Shown here: positions 8,493 through 16,668 of the stretch, piece by piece
Position numbering within the stretch: position 1 is the first letter of the stretch
How the letters are laid out: the number at the start of each line of letters is the position of its first letter
NCBI GenBank assembly: GCA_963745755.1
Contig: CAVUYP010000001.1
Location: 744,001-808,000, forward strand
Source: RHKX01 sp963745755
Lineage (GTDB): Bacteria; Actinomycetota; Thermoleophilia; Solirubrobacterales; 70-9
Reading direction: 5' to 3'
DNA: 64,000 bases
Made by a program: the position numbers and the translations under genes
Notes under the pieces: model-generated
Told to the model about the DNA's origin: nothing
Seen by the model: the letters and a program-made list of their open reading frames with translations, nothing else
The model's database searches: none

Positions 8493-8531
8493 TCAGCCGC
8501 GCGGGAACGGCGGCATGTCGATCTCGTCGTC
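8493..8531 (-). repeat. Fossil tandem duplication of the ftsZ 3' end
   Basis: On the minus strand this reads DDEIDMPPFPRG-stop, a second copy of the last 12 codons and stop of ftsZ (DDEIDIPPFLRD-stop at 8533-8571). Copies are 40 nt apart with 4 mismatches in 39. The second copy lies after the ftsZ stop and in the +1 frame relative to it, so it is not translated by simple readthrough. Confidence 0.85.
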
Positions 8532-8532
8532 G

Positions 8533-9615
8533 TCAGTCCCGCAGGAACGGCGGGATGTCGATCTCGTCGTCGCTGACCTCGAGCGAGCGGATCTCGCGGT
8601 CGCTCGGCGGCTGCACGCCGCGGCGGCGGCTGCGGCGGCGAACCTCGGCCGGGCGGCGGGCGAGCATCTCGAAGCCCTCGAACCCGGTGGCGATGACGGT
8701 GACGCGCAGCTCGTCGCCCATCGTGTTGTCGACGACGGCGCCGAAGATGATGTTGGCGCCCTTGTCGGCGGTGCTGGAGACGACCTCGGCGGCCTCGTTG
8801 ACCTCGAACAGGCCCATGTCCTCGCCGCCGGTGATGTTGAGCAGCATCCCGGTCGCCCCGTCGATCGCCGACTCGAGCAGCGGCGAGGAGATCGCCTCCT
8901 TGGCGGCCTCGGCGGCGCGGCTCTCGCCGGAGGAGTTGCCGATGCCCATCAGGGCCGACCCGGCGTCGGACATGATCGCCCGGACGTCGGCGAAGTCGAG
9001 GTTGATCAGGCCGGGGACGGTGATCAGGTCGGTGATGCCCTGGACGCCCTGGCGGAGGATGTCGTCGGCCTTGCGGAAGGCCTCGCTGATCGGCTCGCGG
9101 CGCTCGACGATGTTGAGCAGCTTCTCGTTCGGGACGATGATCAGCGTGTCGACCTCGTTGCGGAGCTTCTCGATGCCGTCGAGAGCCTGCTGCATCCGCT
9201 TCGCGCCCTCGAACTCGAACGGCTTGGTGACGACGCCGACGGTGAGCGCGCCGATCTCCTGCTTGGCGATCTCGGCGATCACCGGGGCCGCGCCGGTGCC
9301 GGTGCCGCCGCCCTCGCCGGCGGTCACGAAGACCATGTCGGCGCCCTTCAGCGCCTCCTTGATGTCGTCGCGGCTCTCGGCCGCGGCTCCCGATCCGACC
9401 TCGGGCTGGCCGCCGGCGCCGAGTCCGCGGGTCAGCTCCTGACCGATCGCGAGCTTGACGTCGGCGTCGCAGGAGCGCAGCGCCTGGGCGTCCGTGTTGA
9501 CGGCGAGGAACTCGACCCCCTTGAGACCGGCATCGACCATGCGGGATACCGCGTTGGTGCCGCCGCCGCCCGCGCCGACTACCTTGATCACCGCCAGGTA
9601 ACTGGAAGCCTCCAT
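8533..9615 (-). CDS. ftsZ: Cell division protein FtsZ
   Basis: 360-residue tubulin homologue that forms the Z ring. Visible motifs are KVVGAGGGGTNAVSRM, the tubulin signature GGGTGTG (residues 102-108), the synergy-loop region GLINLDFADVRAIM and a C-terminal IPPFLRD tail, the usual docking peptide for membrane tethers. ATG 9615 (MEASSYLAVIKVVG) is chosen; a longer frame exists but has no homologous content. There is no ftsA upstream, as in Actinobacteria, where SepF usually tethers FtsZ. No sepF is found here. A separate promoter lies about 90 nt upstream. Confidence 0.97.
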   Translation of the reverse strand: MEASSYLAVIKVVGAGGGGTNAVSRMVDAGLKGVEFLAVNTDAQALRSCDADVKLAIGQELTRGLGAGGQPEVGSGAAAESRDDIKEALKGADMVFVTAGEGGGTGTGAAPVIAEIAKQEIGALTVGVVTKPFEFEGAKRMQQALDGIEKLRNEVDTLIIVPNEKLLNIVERREPISEAFRKADDILRQGVQGITDLITVPGLINLDFADVRAIMSDAGSALMGIGNSSGESRAAEAAKEAISSPLLESAIDGATGMLLNITGGEDMGLFEVNEAAEVVSSTADKGANIIFGAVVDNTMGDELRVTVIATGFEGFEMLARRPAEVRRRSRRRGVQPPSDREIRSLEVSDDEIDIPPFLRD

Positions 9616-9700
9616 CTGAGCTTCACTCGCCTTTCTCTGTCCGTCCGGAGCTTGAGTGATAGTTGAGTGTTTGCGTGCCCCATGCCCGCAAACTGCAGCC

Positions 9701-9729
9701 AAAGTAAGTCACAACCCGGTGGCTGTCAA
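9701..9729 (-). promoter_or_regulatory. Vegetative-type promoter of ftsZ
   Basis: On the minus strand TTGACA (9729-9724) and TACTTT (9706-9701) are separated by 17 nt, close to the ideal vegetative sigma consensus. It would start transcription near 9694 and leave a leader of about 80 nt before ftsZ, allowing expression independent of the upstream dcw genes. Confidence 0.7.
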
Positions 9730-9758
9730 CGTCACCCTAGACCCTCTGCAAGATCGCT

Positions 9759-9784
9759 GTCTCAACCACTGGTTGAGACTTTTT
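9759..9784. promoter_or_regulatory. Perfect palindrome upstream of the ftsZ promoter
   Basis: GTCTCAACC-ACT-GGTTGAGAC (9759-9779), a 9-bp perfect stem with 3-nt loop, followed on the plus strand by TTTTT. It has the shape of an intrinsic terminator for plus-strand transcripts, but no plus-strand gene ends here. It may instead end antisense transcription into ftsZ or be an operator 30 nt upstream of the -35. Confidence 0.5.
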
Positions 9785-9818
9785 CATCCCTCAGGGCGGG
9801 GTCGAGGGTGCCGGAAAG

Positions 9819-10562
9819 CTATCCGACGACCGGTCGCGACGGCACCGAGAGGTCGATGTAGGTGGCGCTGGTGAGCTTCGGATCGGCGAGGACGGCGGCC
9901 GCGGCGCTCCACTTCTGATCGGCGCCGCCGGGGCTGCCGAAGCGCAGCTCGATGCCGCCGTTGAGCTCGGCGACGACGCCGTGCTCGTCATCGACCTTGG
10001 CCTTTTCGACCTGAACCTGCAGCGGTGCCGGCACGGCGCCGAGCACCCGCGCCGCCGCGAGCTCGGCGCCGTCGGCGCGTTTGCCTGCCACCGCGCCGCT
10101 GCCGGCGATCTCCGGGAGCCCGTCGGGCCGGTCGACGCCGCTGCCGAGCACGGTGCCGTCGGCGGCCAGCAGGGTGCCGCCGTCGGCGTCGACCCAGCCC
10201 GCCGCGGCGCGGCTCTGCACGTCGATGGTCACCCCGTGCGGGAAGTCGGTGTCGATCTTCAGCGCGACGACCGAGGGATCGTCGGCTACGGCCGACTCGA
10301 TCGCAGCGCGGTCGAGGTGAAGCGTGCTCAGCCCGGTGGCAGCGGCGCTGAGGCTCTCCTCGACCCCCGGCCCGACGCCGGCGCCGGTGACCTTGACGTT
10401 CTCGATCGCGACCAGCGAGGAGTCCCGGAACCAGAGCATGTAGCCGGCGGCCAGCGCCACGACGATCAGGACGGCGACGATCAGCCGGTTGCGCAGGCGC
10501 GGCCAGGACGGCAGCGAGGCCGCCGGTCGGCGCGAGGCGAGGCGACCGGCGCCGGCCGCCAT
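9819..10562 (-). CDS. ftsQ: Cell division protein FtsQ/DivIB
   Basis: 247 residues from ATG 10562. A short basic cytoplasmic N-terminus leads to one transmembrane helix (LIVAVLIVVALAAGYMLWF, near residues 25-45) and then a POTRA-like domain (VAIENVKVTGAGVGPG). It is a membrane divisome scaffold linking FtsL and the septal synthase. The start overlaps the murB stop in the arrangement TGATG, pointing to coupled translation. A 200-nt regulatory gap separates it from ftsZ. Confidence 0.9.
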   Translation of the reverse strand: MAAGAGRLASRRPAASLPSWPRLRNRLIVAVLIVVALAAGYMLWFRDSSLVAIENVKVTGAGVGPGVEESLSAAATGLSTLHLDRAAIESAVADDPSVVALKIDTDFPHGVTIDVQSRAAAGWVDADGGTLLAADGTVLGSGVDRPDGLPEIAGSGAVAGKRADGAELAAARVLGAVPAPLQVQVEKAKVDDEHGVVAELNGGIELRFGSPGGADQKWSAAAAVLADPKLTSATYIDLSVPSRPVVG

Positions 10563-11494
10563 CAGCTCCCCTCCGCGGTCTGGTCGAGCTCCCAGCCGGG
10601 AGGCCATTCGACCTCGCCGAGCACCTGAACCTCGGGCTCGAGGACGACGCCGGTCAACTCGTGGACGCGGCGACGGCCCTCGGCCATCAGGGCGAGGATG
10701 TCGGCGGTGGTCGCGGTGCCGTCGTTGTCGACGAAGTTGGCGTGCTTGGCGGAGAAGCTCGCGCCGCCGACCCGGAGGCCGCGGCAGCCGGCGGCGTCGA
10801 GCAGCTGCCCGGACGAGCGGCCGCCGGCGCGCTCGTCGTCGGGGTTCTTGAAGGTCGAGCCGAACGTCTTGATCCCCGATGGCTGCGCCTCGCGGCGCTT
10901 CGAGCGCATCGCGGCAAGCGTCGCCTTGACCGCGTCGGGATCGGCGGCGGCGAGCGAGAACTGTGCCCGTGAGACGACCTCGCCGTCGGCCAGGTTCGAG
11001 TGGCGGTAGGAGAAGCCGAGCTGATCGGGCGTGCGTCGCTCGACACCGGCACCCGTGCAGACCGAGACCCAGTCGAGCGTCTTCGCCAGCTCGCCGCCGT
11101 AGGCGTTGGCGTTCATCCGCACCGCCCCGCCGACCGTGCCGGGAATGTTGACGCCGAACTCGAGGCCGGTGAGCCCCCAGCCCGCCGACTTCGCCGCCGC
11201 CGACGGCAGCCGCACGCCGGCGCCGCAGAGCAGCCGCGCGCCGTCGCGCTCGATCCGCGCCAGGTCACGATCGAGTTTGAGCACGAGCCCTCGAAAGCCA
11301 TCGTCCGATACCAGGAGGTTCGATCCCGACCCCACCACTCCTACCCGGGCCCCCGCCGCCTCCGCGAAGCCGAGCAGCTCGATCAGCTCCGCCTCGCTGC
11401 CGGCACGGGCGAACATGTCGGCGCGGCCGCCCGCCCGCACCGTCGTCAGCCGGGCCAGCTCGTAGTCGCGCTCGATCGCCCCCGGCTCGTTCAT
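10562..11494 (-). CDS. murB: UDP-N-acetylenolpyruvoylglucosamine reductase
   Basis: 310 residues. It reduces the enolpyruvyl ether of UDP-GlcNAc to UDP-MurNAc using FAD and NADPH in the cytoplasm. FAD-binding motifs GVVGSGSNLLVSDDGF and GLEFGVNIPGTVGGAVRMNANAYGGE are clear, and FGSTFKNP carries the expected catalytic Ser. The lack of a Tyr-loop-type insertion fits type II MurB. ATG 11494 overlaps the murC stop by 4 nt. Confidence 0.95.
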   Translation of the reverse strand: MNEPGAIERDYELARLTTVRAGGRADMFARAGSEAELIELLGFAEAAGARVGVVGSGSNLLVSDDGFRGLVLKLDRDLARIERDGARLLCGAGVRLPSAAAKSAGWGLTGLEFGVNIPGTVGGAVRMNANAYGGELAKTLDWVSVCTGAGVERRTPDQLGFSYRHSNLADGEVVSRAQFSLAAADPDAVKATLAAMRSKRREAQPSGIKTFGSTFKNPDDERAGGRSSGQLLDAAGCRGLRVGGASFSAKHANFVDNDGTATTADILALMAEGRRRVHELTGVVLEPEVQVLGEVEWPPGWELDQTAEGS

Positions 11495-12921
11495 CGCTCC
11501 CCCTCGCCGACGAGCCGGTCGCCGAGCCTGAACACGTCGCCGGCGCCGAGGGTGACGAGCAGGTCGCCCTCGCCGAGCCGGCCGGCGAGCACCCGCTCGG
11601 CCCGGTCGATGTCGCCGAGCCAGCTCACCCGCCGCCCCGGGGCAGCGTCGGCGGCCGCCTCGGCGACGTCGAGGCCGCTGACCCCGGCGAGCGGCCCGAC
11701 CGGCTCCTCGCGGGCCGGATAGACGTCGAGCACGGCGATCTCGTCGGCGCCGGCGAGCGCCCGCCCGAACCGCGACGCGAGCGCCTTCGTCCGCGAGTAG
11801 AGATGGGGCTGAAAGACCGCAATCAGGCGCCGGTGCGGCAGCTCGCGGAGCGCAGCCAGCGACGCCGCGACCTCGGTCGGGTGGTGGGCGTAGTCGTCGT
11901 AGACGACCGCGCCCGACCGGGTTCCCTTGCGCTCGAGGCGGCGGGCCATCCCCGGGAAGCTCTCGAGCGCCGCGATCAGGTCGTCGATGCGCGGCAGCCG
12001 CTCGTCGCGATCGATCGCGCACGCCATCGCCCCGATCGCCGCGGTCGCGTTGGCGACGTTGTGGCGGCCCGGAACCGCGAGCCGAACCTCCCGCTCGCCG
12101 ATCTCCGCCGCGACGATCCGGAAGCGGCAACCCCCGGCGACCGCCGTGACGTCGGTCGCAAGCAGGGCCGCGGCCGGCCCGGGGCCGGCGCCGGGCGGCG
12201 GCGCGACGGCGAAGCCGAGCACCCGGCCGGCGCCGTCGAGCGCCGCCAGGCGGCCCTCGGCCGGGCGGACGACTGCGGCGGCGGGAGCGGCGAACCGCGC
12301 GAATGCGGCGACCAGCTCGCTCTCTCCGCCCCAGTGCGAATGGTGGTCGAGCTCGACGTTGGTCACCGCCGCCACCTCGGGGCTGAGCTTGAGGAAGCTG
12401 CCGTCGCTCTCGTCGGCCTCGGCGACGATCCAGTCGGAGCTCCCCCAGTCGGCGTTCGCCGGGGCACCGCCGGGGCCGGCACCGGGCAGCTCGCCGCCGA
12501 GCAGGAACGCCGGGTCGGCGCCGGCGGTGGCCAGCGCGTGGGCGATCATCCCGGCGGTCGTGGTCTTGCCGTGGGCGCCGGCGACCGCGATCAGACGCTT
12601 GCCCGCGCAGACCCGGGCCAGCAGGTCGCTGCGGTGCATGATCGTCTGACCGCGCTCGCGGGCCCGGACCAGCTCGATGTTGTCCTCGGGGATCGCCGAG
12701 GAGACGACGACCTCGGCGTCGGCGGGCACGGCATCGGCGTCGTGTCCGATCACCGGCTCGATCCCGGCCGCCCGCAGCCGGTCGACGTAGCCGGACTCGG
12801 CGCGGTCGGAGCCGCTGACTCGGTGGCCGAGCCGGTCGCAGACCAGCGCCAGCCCGCTCATCCCGGCGCCGCCGATCGCGATGAAGTGCAGCGGCTTCAG
12901 CCGCTCGGCCGCCGCGCTCAC
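11491..12921 (-). CDS. murC: UDP-N-acetylmuramate--L-alanine ligase
   Basis: 476 residues. First amino-acid ligase of peptidoglycan precursor synthesis. An N-terminal Rossmann segment IAIGGAGMSGLA is followed by the ATP loop VAGAHGKTTTAGM, the central-domain EADESDGSF and NVELDHHSHW, and the C-terminal YDDYAHHPTEV. GTG 12921 is chosen since VSAAAERLKPLHFIAIGG is the family start and it overlaps the murG stop by 4 nt. Confidence 0.96.
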   Translation of the reverse strand: MSAAAERLKPLHFIAIGGAGMSGLALVCDRLGHRVSGSDRAESGYVDRLRAAGIEPVIGHDADAVPADAEVVVSSAIPEDNIELVRARERGQTIMHRSDLLARVCAGKRLIAVAGAHGKTTTAGMIAHALATAGADPAFLLGGELPGAGPGGAPANADWGSSDWIVAEADESDGSFLKLSPEVAAVTNVELDHHSHWGGESELVAAFARFAAPAAAVVRPAEGRLAALDGAGRVLGFAVAPPPGAGPGPAAALLATDVTAVAGGCRFRIVAAEIGEREVRLAVPGRHNVANATAAIGAMACAIDRDERLPRIDDLIAALESFPGMARRLERKGTRSGAVVYDDYAHHPTEVAASLAALRELPHRRLIAVFQPHLYSRTKALASRFGRALAGADEIAVLDVYPAREEPVGPLAGVSGLDVAEAAADAAPGRRVSWLGDIDRAERVLAGRLGEGDLLVTLGAGDVFRLGDRLVGEGER

Positions 12922-14006
12922 CGGCCCGCCCCCTCGCCGGCGGCGACGATCTCGGCGGCGACGCGGTCGGCGGCGTCGGGCCGGGCGAGCCGCCGCGACG
13001 CGTCGGCCATCGTCTCCAGCCGGTCGCGGTCGGCGAGCAGCGGCCGCACCTCGGCGAGGAGCCGCTCGGCATCGAGGTCGGCGTCCTCGACGATCGTCGC
13101 CGCCCCGGCCCGCTCCATCCAGCCGGCGTTGGCATGCTGGTGGCGGGCCACCGCATGGGGATAGGGGACGAGCACGGCGGGTCGGGCAGCGGCGGTCAGC
13201 TCGAAGACCGACCCACCGGAGCGGCAGAGGACGAGATCGCTGGCCGCGAGGGCGTCGGCGAGGTCCGGCAGGTACTCGAGCAGGGTGTAGCGGCGGGCGC
13301 CGGCGACGGCCGAGCGGAGCTCCGGGTAGTCCCGGGAGCCGGCGATGTGGAGGACGTGGAACGGGCGCTCGGCGGCGGGGCCGCCGGGCCCGAACGCGGC
13401 GGCGGCGGCGCGGTTGATCCGCTGGGCGCCGAGGCTGCCGCCGAAGATCAACAGGCACGGCACGTCGGCGTCGATCCCGAACCGCTCCCGGGCGCCGGCC
13501 CGATCGGCCGTCGCGATCGCGGCCGGCACCGGCCGGCCGGTGACGAGGTAGCGGTCGCCGTTTCGCCCCGCGATCGGATAGGCCAGACAGACCCGCCGGG
13601 CCCGCGGCGCAAGCAGCCGGTTGGCGAGGCCGAGGTGGCTGTCGGCCTCGGTGAGGACGAGCGGCAGGCGCATCGCCGCAGCGGCGATCCCGGTCGGCGC
13701 CGCGACGTAGCCGCCGCCGCCCATCACCGCGTCGGCGCCGCGCTCGCGGAGGAAGCGGCGGGCGACCCGCACGGCGGCTGTGGCACGAGCGAGCGCCAGC
13801 GCCGCCCGCAGCGGGTTGCGGCGGTCGATGCCGGAGACACTGAGGAAATCGATCTCGTAGCCCGCCGCCGGGACGAGGCCGGCCTCGGCGCGGTCCCGGG
13901 TGCCGACGAAGCTGACCTCGGCGCCGCGCTCAGCGAGCGCGTCGGCGACGGCCAGAGCCGGCACCACGTGCCCCGCCGTACCGCCGGCTGCGATCACCAC
14001 CCGCAC
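12918..14006 (-). CDS. murG: Lipid II-forming GlcNAc transferase
   Basis: 362 residues. Adds GlcNAc to lipid I at the inner face of the membrane. The N-terminal glycine-rich loop MRVVIAAGGTAGHVVPALA fixes ATG 14006, and GGSLGAQRIN plus the C-terminal LCRSGGSVFELTAAARPAVLVPYPHAVARHQHANA region bind UDP-GlcNAc. The ftsW frame runs 77 nt into this gene before stopping, a longer overlap than the 4-nt joints elsewhere in the cluster. Confidence 0.95.
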   Translation of the reverse strand: MRVVIAAGGTAGHVVPALAVADALAERGAEVSFVGTRDRAEAGLVPAAGYEIDFLSVSGIDRRNPLRAALALARATAAVRVARRFLRERGADAVMGGGGYVAAPTGIAAAAMRLPLVLTEADSHLGLANRLLAPRARRVCLAYPIAGRNGDRYLVTGRPVPAAIATADRAGARERFGIDADVPCLLIFGGSLGAQRINRAAAAAFGPGGPAAERPFHVLHIAGSRDYPELRSAVAGARRYTLLEYLPDLADALAASDLVLCRSGGSVFELTAAARPAVLVPYPHAVARHQHANAGWMERAGAATIVEDADLDAERLLAEVRPLLADRDRLETMADASRRLARPDAADRVAAEIVAAGEGAGR

Positions 14007-15267
14007 GCGCGCCCCCTCTCGCCGCCGGTCGCCGGGCCGGCTGCCGACGCGGCTGCGAGCGGCCGCCGTCGACGACGCTGAGCCGCCGCCGGCCGCCGCC
14101 GGCCGCCATCCGCGCCGACCCGCCGTTGGCGACGTTGAGGAGCAGGCCGACGGCCGCGAGGGTGACGATCAGGCTGCTGTTTCCGTAGGAGACGAATGGG
14201 AGTGTCACTCCGGTCAGGGGTGCGAGGCCGAGGACGGCGAAGAGGTTGATCGACGCCTGGACCAGAATCATCGCCGTCAAACCGGCGGCGAGCAGGCGAC
14301 CGTAGCGGTCGCGGGCCTTCTGAGCGGTCCGGAAGCCGGCGTAGCCGAACAGCATGTAGAGGCCGACCAAGAGCGAGATCCCGATCAGGCCGAGCTCCTC
14401 ACCGATCACGGCGGCGATCATGTCGGTGTGAGCCTCGGGGAGGTAGAAGGCCTTCTGGACGCTCTCGCCGATCCCGACCCCGAAGATGCCGCCCGACCCG
14501 AGCGCGATCGTCGCCTGCTGGCCCTGAAAGCCCGCCCCGGCGGCGTCGGCTCCCGGGTTGACGAAGCTGGTCAGGCGGGCCATCCGGTAGGGCTCGATCA
14601 GCACCGCGACGAGCACCAGCAAGCAGAGAGCGCCGGCGATGATCGCCAGGTGGCGGAGCTTGGCGCCGGCGGCGATCAGCAGCGCCGCAATCGAGAAGGC
14701 GGTGACCATGGCGGTGCCGAGATCGGGCTCGAGGACGATCAGCCCGCAGACCGCCGCCGCGATCAGCAGCACCGGCCGCATGCCGTGCAGGTCGCGGGTC
14801 ATCTCCGGACGGTCGGCGAGCAGGCTCGCCCCGTAGAGCATCAGCGCGATCTTCGCGATCTCCGAGGCCTGGATCTGGATCGGGCCGAATGCCAGCCAGC
14901 GCTGGGCGCCGTTGGCCGACGTCCCCATAACCTTGGTGACAAGCAGCAGCCCGATCGCGCCGATCAGGATCATGCCGGTCAGCCGGCGCACGTTCTGAAG
15001 CCGCTGCATCGACAACAGCTTCAGGACGACGAGGCCCACCGCCCCGAACATCAACGTCTTCTTCAGGTAGAAGAGGCTGTCGCCGTCGTTGAGCAGCGAG
15101 GCGCTGGAGCTGGCGCTGAAGACCATCACGGCGCCGAACGTGAGCAGGCACATCGTCGCGGTGAGAAGCAGCGTGTACTCGAGCGGCTTGTCCTTCGGGC
15201 GGGCGCCGCTGCGTGCGCGCCCCTTCAGGCGCAGACCGCTGCGGACGCTCGCCGCGAGCCCGCTCAT
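13930..15267 (-). CDS. ftsW: Septal peptidoglycan polymerase FtsW (SEDS family)
   Basis: 445 residues with about ten transmembrane helices starting near residue 29. SEDS glycosyltransferase landmarks include WLAFGPIQIQASEIAKIALM, LEPDLGTAMV, EAHTDMIAAVIGEELGLIG and TGVTLPFVSYGNSSLIV. The last 60 residues are an Arg/Gly-rich cytoplasmic tail, part of which is encoded inside murG. ATG 15267 overlaps the murD stop. Its position beside murD and murG supports FtsW over RodA. Confidence 0.94.
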   Translation of the reverse strand: MSGLAASVRSGLRLKGRARSGARPKDKPLEYTLLLTATMCLLTFGAVMVFSASSSASLLNDGDSLFYLKKTLMFGAVGLVVLKLLSMQRLQNVRRLTGMILIGAIGLLLVTKVMGTSANGAQRWLAFGPIQIQASEIAKIALMLYGASLLADRPEMTRDLHGMRPVLLIAAAVCGLIVLEPDLGTAMVTAFSIAALLIAAGAKLRHLAIIAGALCLLVLVAVLIEPYRMARLTSFVNPGADAAGAGFQGQQATIALGSGGIFGVGIGESVQKAFYLPEAHTDMIAAVIGEELGLIGISLLVGLYMLFGYAGFRTAQKARDRYGRLLAAGLTAMILVQASINLFAVLGLAPLTGVTLPFVSYGNSSLIVTLAAVGLLLNVANGGSARMAAGGGRRRLSVVDGGRSQPRRQPARRPAARGGARAGGDRSRRYGGARGAGSGRRRRAR

Positions 15268-16619
15268 CGGAGATCCTCGACGAGCTCGCGGAAGCGACGG
15301 CCGCGCTCCTCGTAATCGCGGAATGCGTCGAAGCTCGCGCAGGCCGGGGCGAGCAGGACGGTCTCCCCCGGCCCTGCCGAAGCCGCGGCGGCTGCGACGG
15401 CGCTCGCGAGGTCGCCGCTGCGGCGCAGCGGCACGCCGGCCGGGGCGAGGTCGGTTGCGAGTTGCTCGGCCGCCTCGCCGATCAGGTAGCAGGCCGAGCA
15501 ATGCCCGGCGACCGCCGGCACCAGCGGCCCGAACCGCTCGCCCTTGAGGCTGCCGCCGAAGATCGCGTGGATCCCGTCCCCGAACGAGGCGAGCGCCGCC
15601 TGCGCGGCGGCGACGTTGGTCGCCTTCGAGTCGTTGACGTAGGCGACGCCGTCGACCTCGGCGACGGGCTCGAGCCGGTGCGCCACCCCGGCGAAGCTGC
15701 CGAGCCCGCGGGCGACCGCCTCGCGGGGGACGCCGGCGGCGAGCGCGGCGGCGGCGACGGCCATCGCGTTTCGGAGGTTGTGCTCGCCGGCGAGGGCGAG
15801 GTCGGCGCGCTCGATCAGCACCCCGTCGTCGTCGCGGATCGCACCGTCCGCGTAGCGGAGCCGGCAATCACCGTCCGCGCAGGCTTCGATCCCGTAGCGG
15901 ATCCGGGCGGCCGCGCCGGGGAGCTCGGTCCCGCGCAGCGCCGGCTCGTCGGCGTCGTAGATCGCCGTTGCCGCAGCCGGTTGGGCGGCGAAGATCCGCA
16001 GCTTCGCGTCGAGGTAGGCGTCGAGGCTGCCGTGACGGTCGAGGTGGTCGGGGCTGAAGTTGAGCAGGACCGCGACCTCGGGCGCGAACGCCACCGAGTC
16101 CTCGAGCTGGAAGGAGGAGCACTCGCAGACGACGGTCGCGCCGGGATCGAGATCGGCGGCAAGCGCGGTCAGCGGCGTGCCGACGTTGCCGGCCACGGCG
16201 GCGGGCATCGCTGCCGCGGCGAAGACGTGGCCGAGCCACTCGGTGACGGTGGTCTTGCCGTTCGTCCCGGTGACCGCCACGAACCGGTTCTCGGCCATCC
16301 GCCAGCCGAGTTCGAGCTCCCCGATCACCGGCTTGCCGGCGGCCCGCGCGGCGGTGATCACCGGCGCCTCACCGGGAACGCCGGGGCTCTTGATCACCGC
16401 GCCCACGCGGTCGAGCAGGTGGAGTCCGTCGCCATCGAGATCGAGTTCGACGCCGGCCTCCGCAAGCCTGCTCGCATCCGCAGGATTCCCGCGATCGGTG
16501 CCGTACACCCGCTCGCCCAGGCCGAGCAGCGCCTCGGCCGCCGCGATGCCGGAGCGGGCGAGGCCGACGACCAGAAACGGGCCGCCGGGCAGTGCGGGGC
16601 GCGGGATCGCTGCGGTCAC
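15264..16619 (-). CDS. murD: UDP-N-acetylmuramoylalanine--D-glutamate ligase
   Basis: 451 residues. Adds D-Glu to UDP-MurNAc-L-Ala. Motifs are FLVVGLARSGIAAAEALL at the N-terminus, the ATP loop VAVTGTNGKTTVTEW, ECSSFQLED, LLNFSPDHLDRH and the C-terminal VNDSKATN. Full length. The start is 49 nt behind the mraY stop, one of the few gaps in the cluster. Confidence 0.96.
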   Translation of the reverse strand: MTAAIPRPALPGGPFLVVGLARSGIAAAEALLGLGERVYGTDRGNPADASRLAEAGVELDLDGDGLHLLDRVGAVIKSPGVPGEAPVITAARAAGKPVIGELELGWRMAENRFVAVTGTNGKTTVTEWLGHVFAAAAMPAAVAGNVGTPLTALAADLDPGATVVCECSSFQLEDSVAFAPEVAVLLNFSPDHLDRHGSLDAYLDAKLRIFAAQPAAATAIYDADEPALRGTELPGAAARIRYGIEACADGDCRLRYADGAIRDDDGVLIERADLALAGEHNLRNAMAVAAAALAAGVPREAVARGLGSFAGVAHRLEPVAEVDGVAYVNDSKATNVAAAQAALASFGDGIHAIFGGSLKGERFGPLVPAVAGHCSACYLIGEAAEQLATDLAPAGVPLRRSGDLASAVAAAAASAGPGETVLLAPACASFDAFRDYEERGRRFRELVEDLR

Positions 16620-16668
16620 CCGACAAGCTTCGCCGCCGCGGTGGACGTTCCTTACTGCCTGCCGCGCC

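Noticed and set aside
8493..8531. Separate small gene after ftsZ
   Set aside because: Sequence and stop codon copy the ftsZ end, with no start codon or ribosome binding site.
9759..9784. Palindrome plus T5 as terminator of a plus-strand gene
   Set aside because: No coding frame on the plus strand with recognisable content ends here; kept only as a possible antisense terminator or operator.
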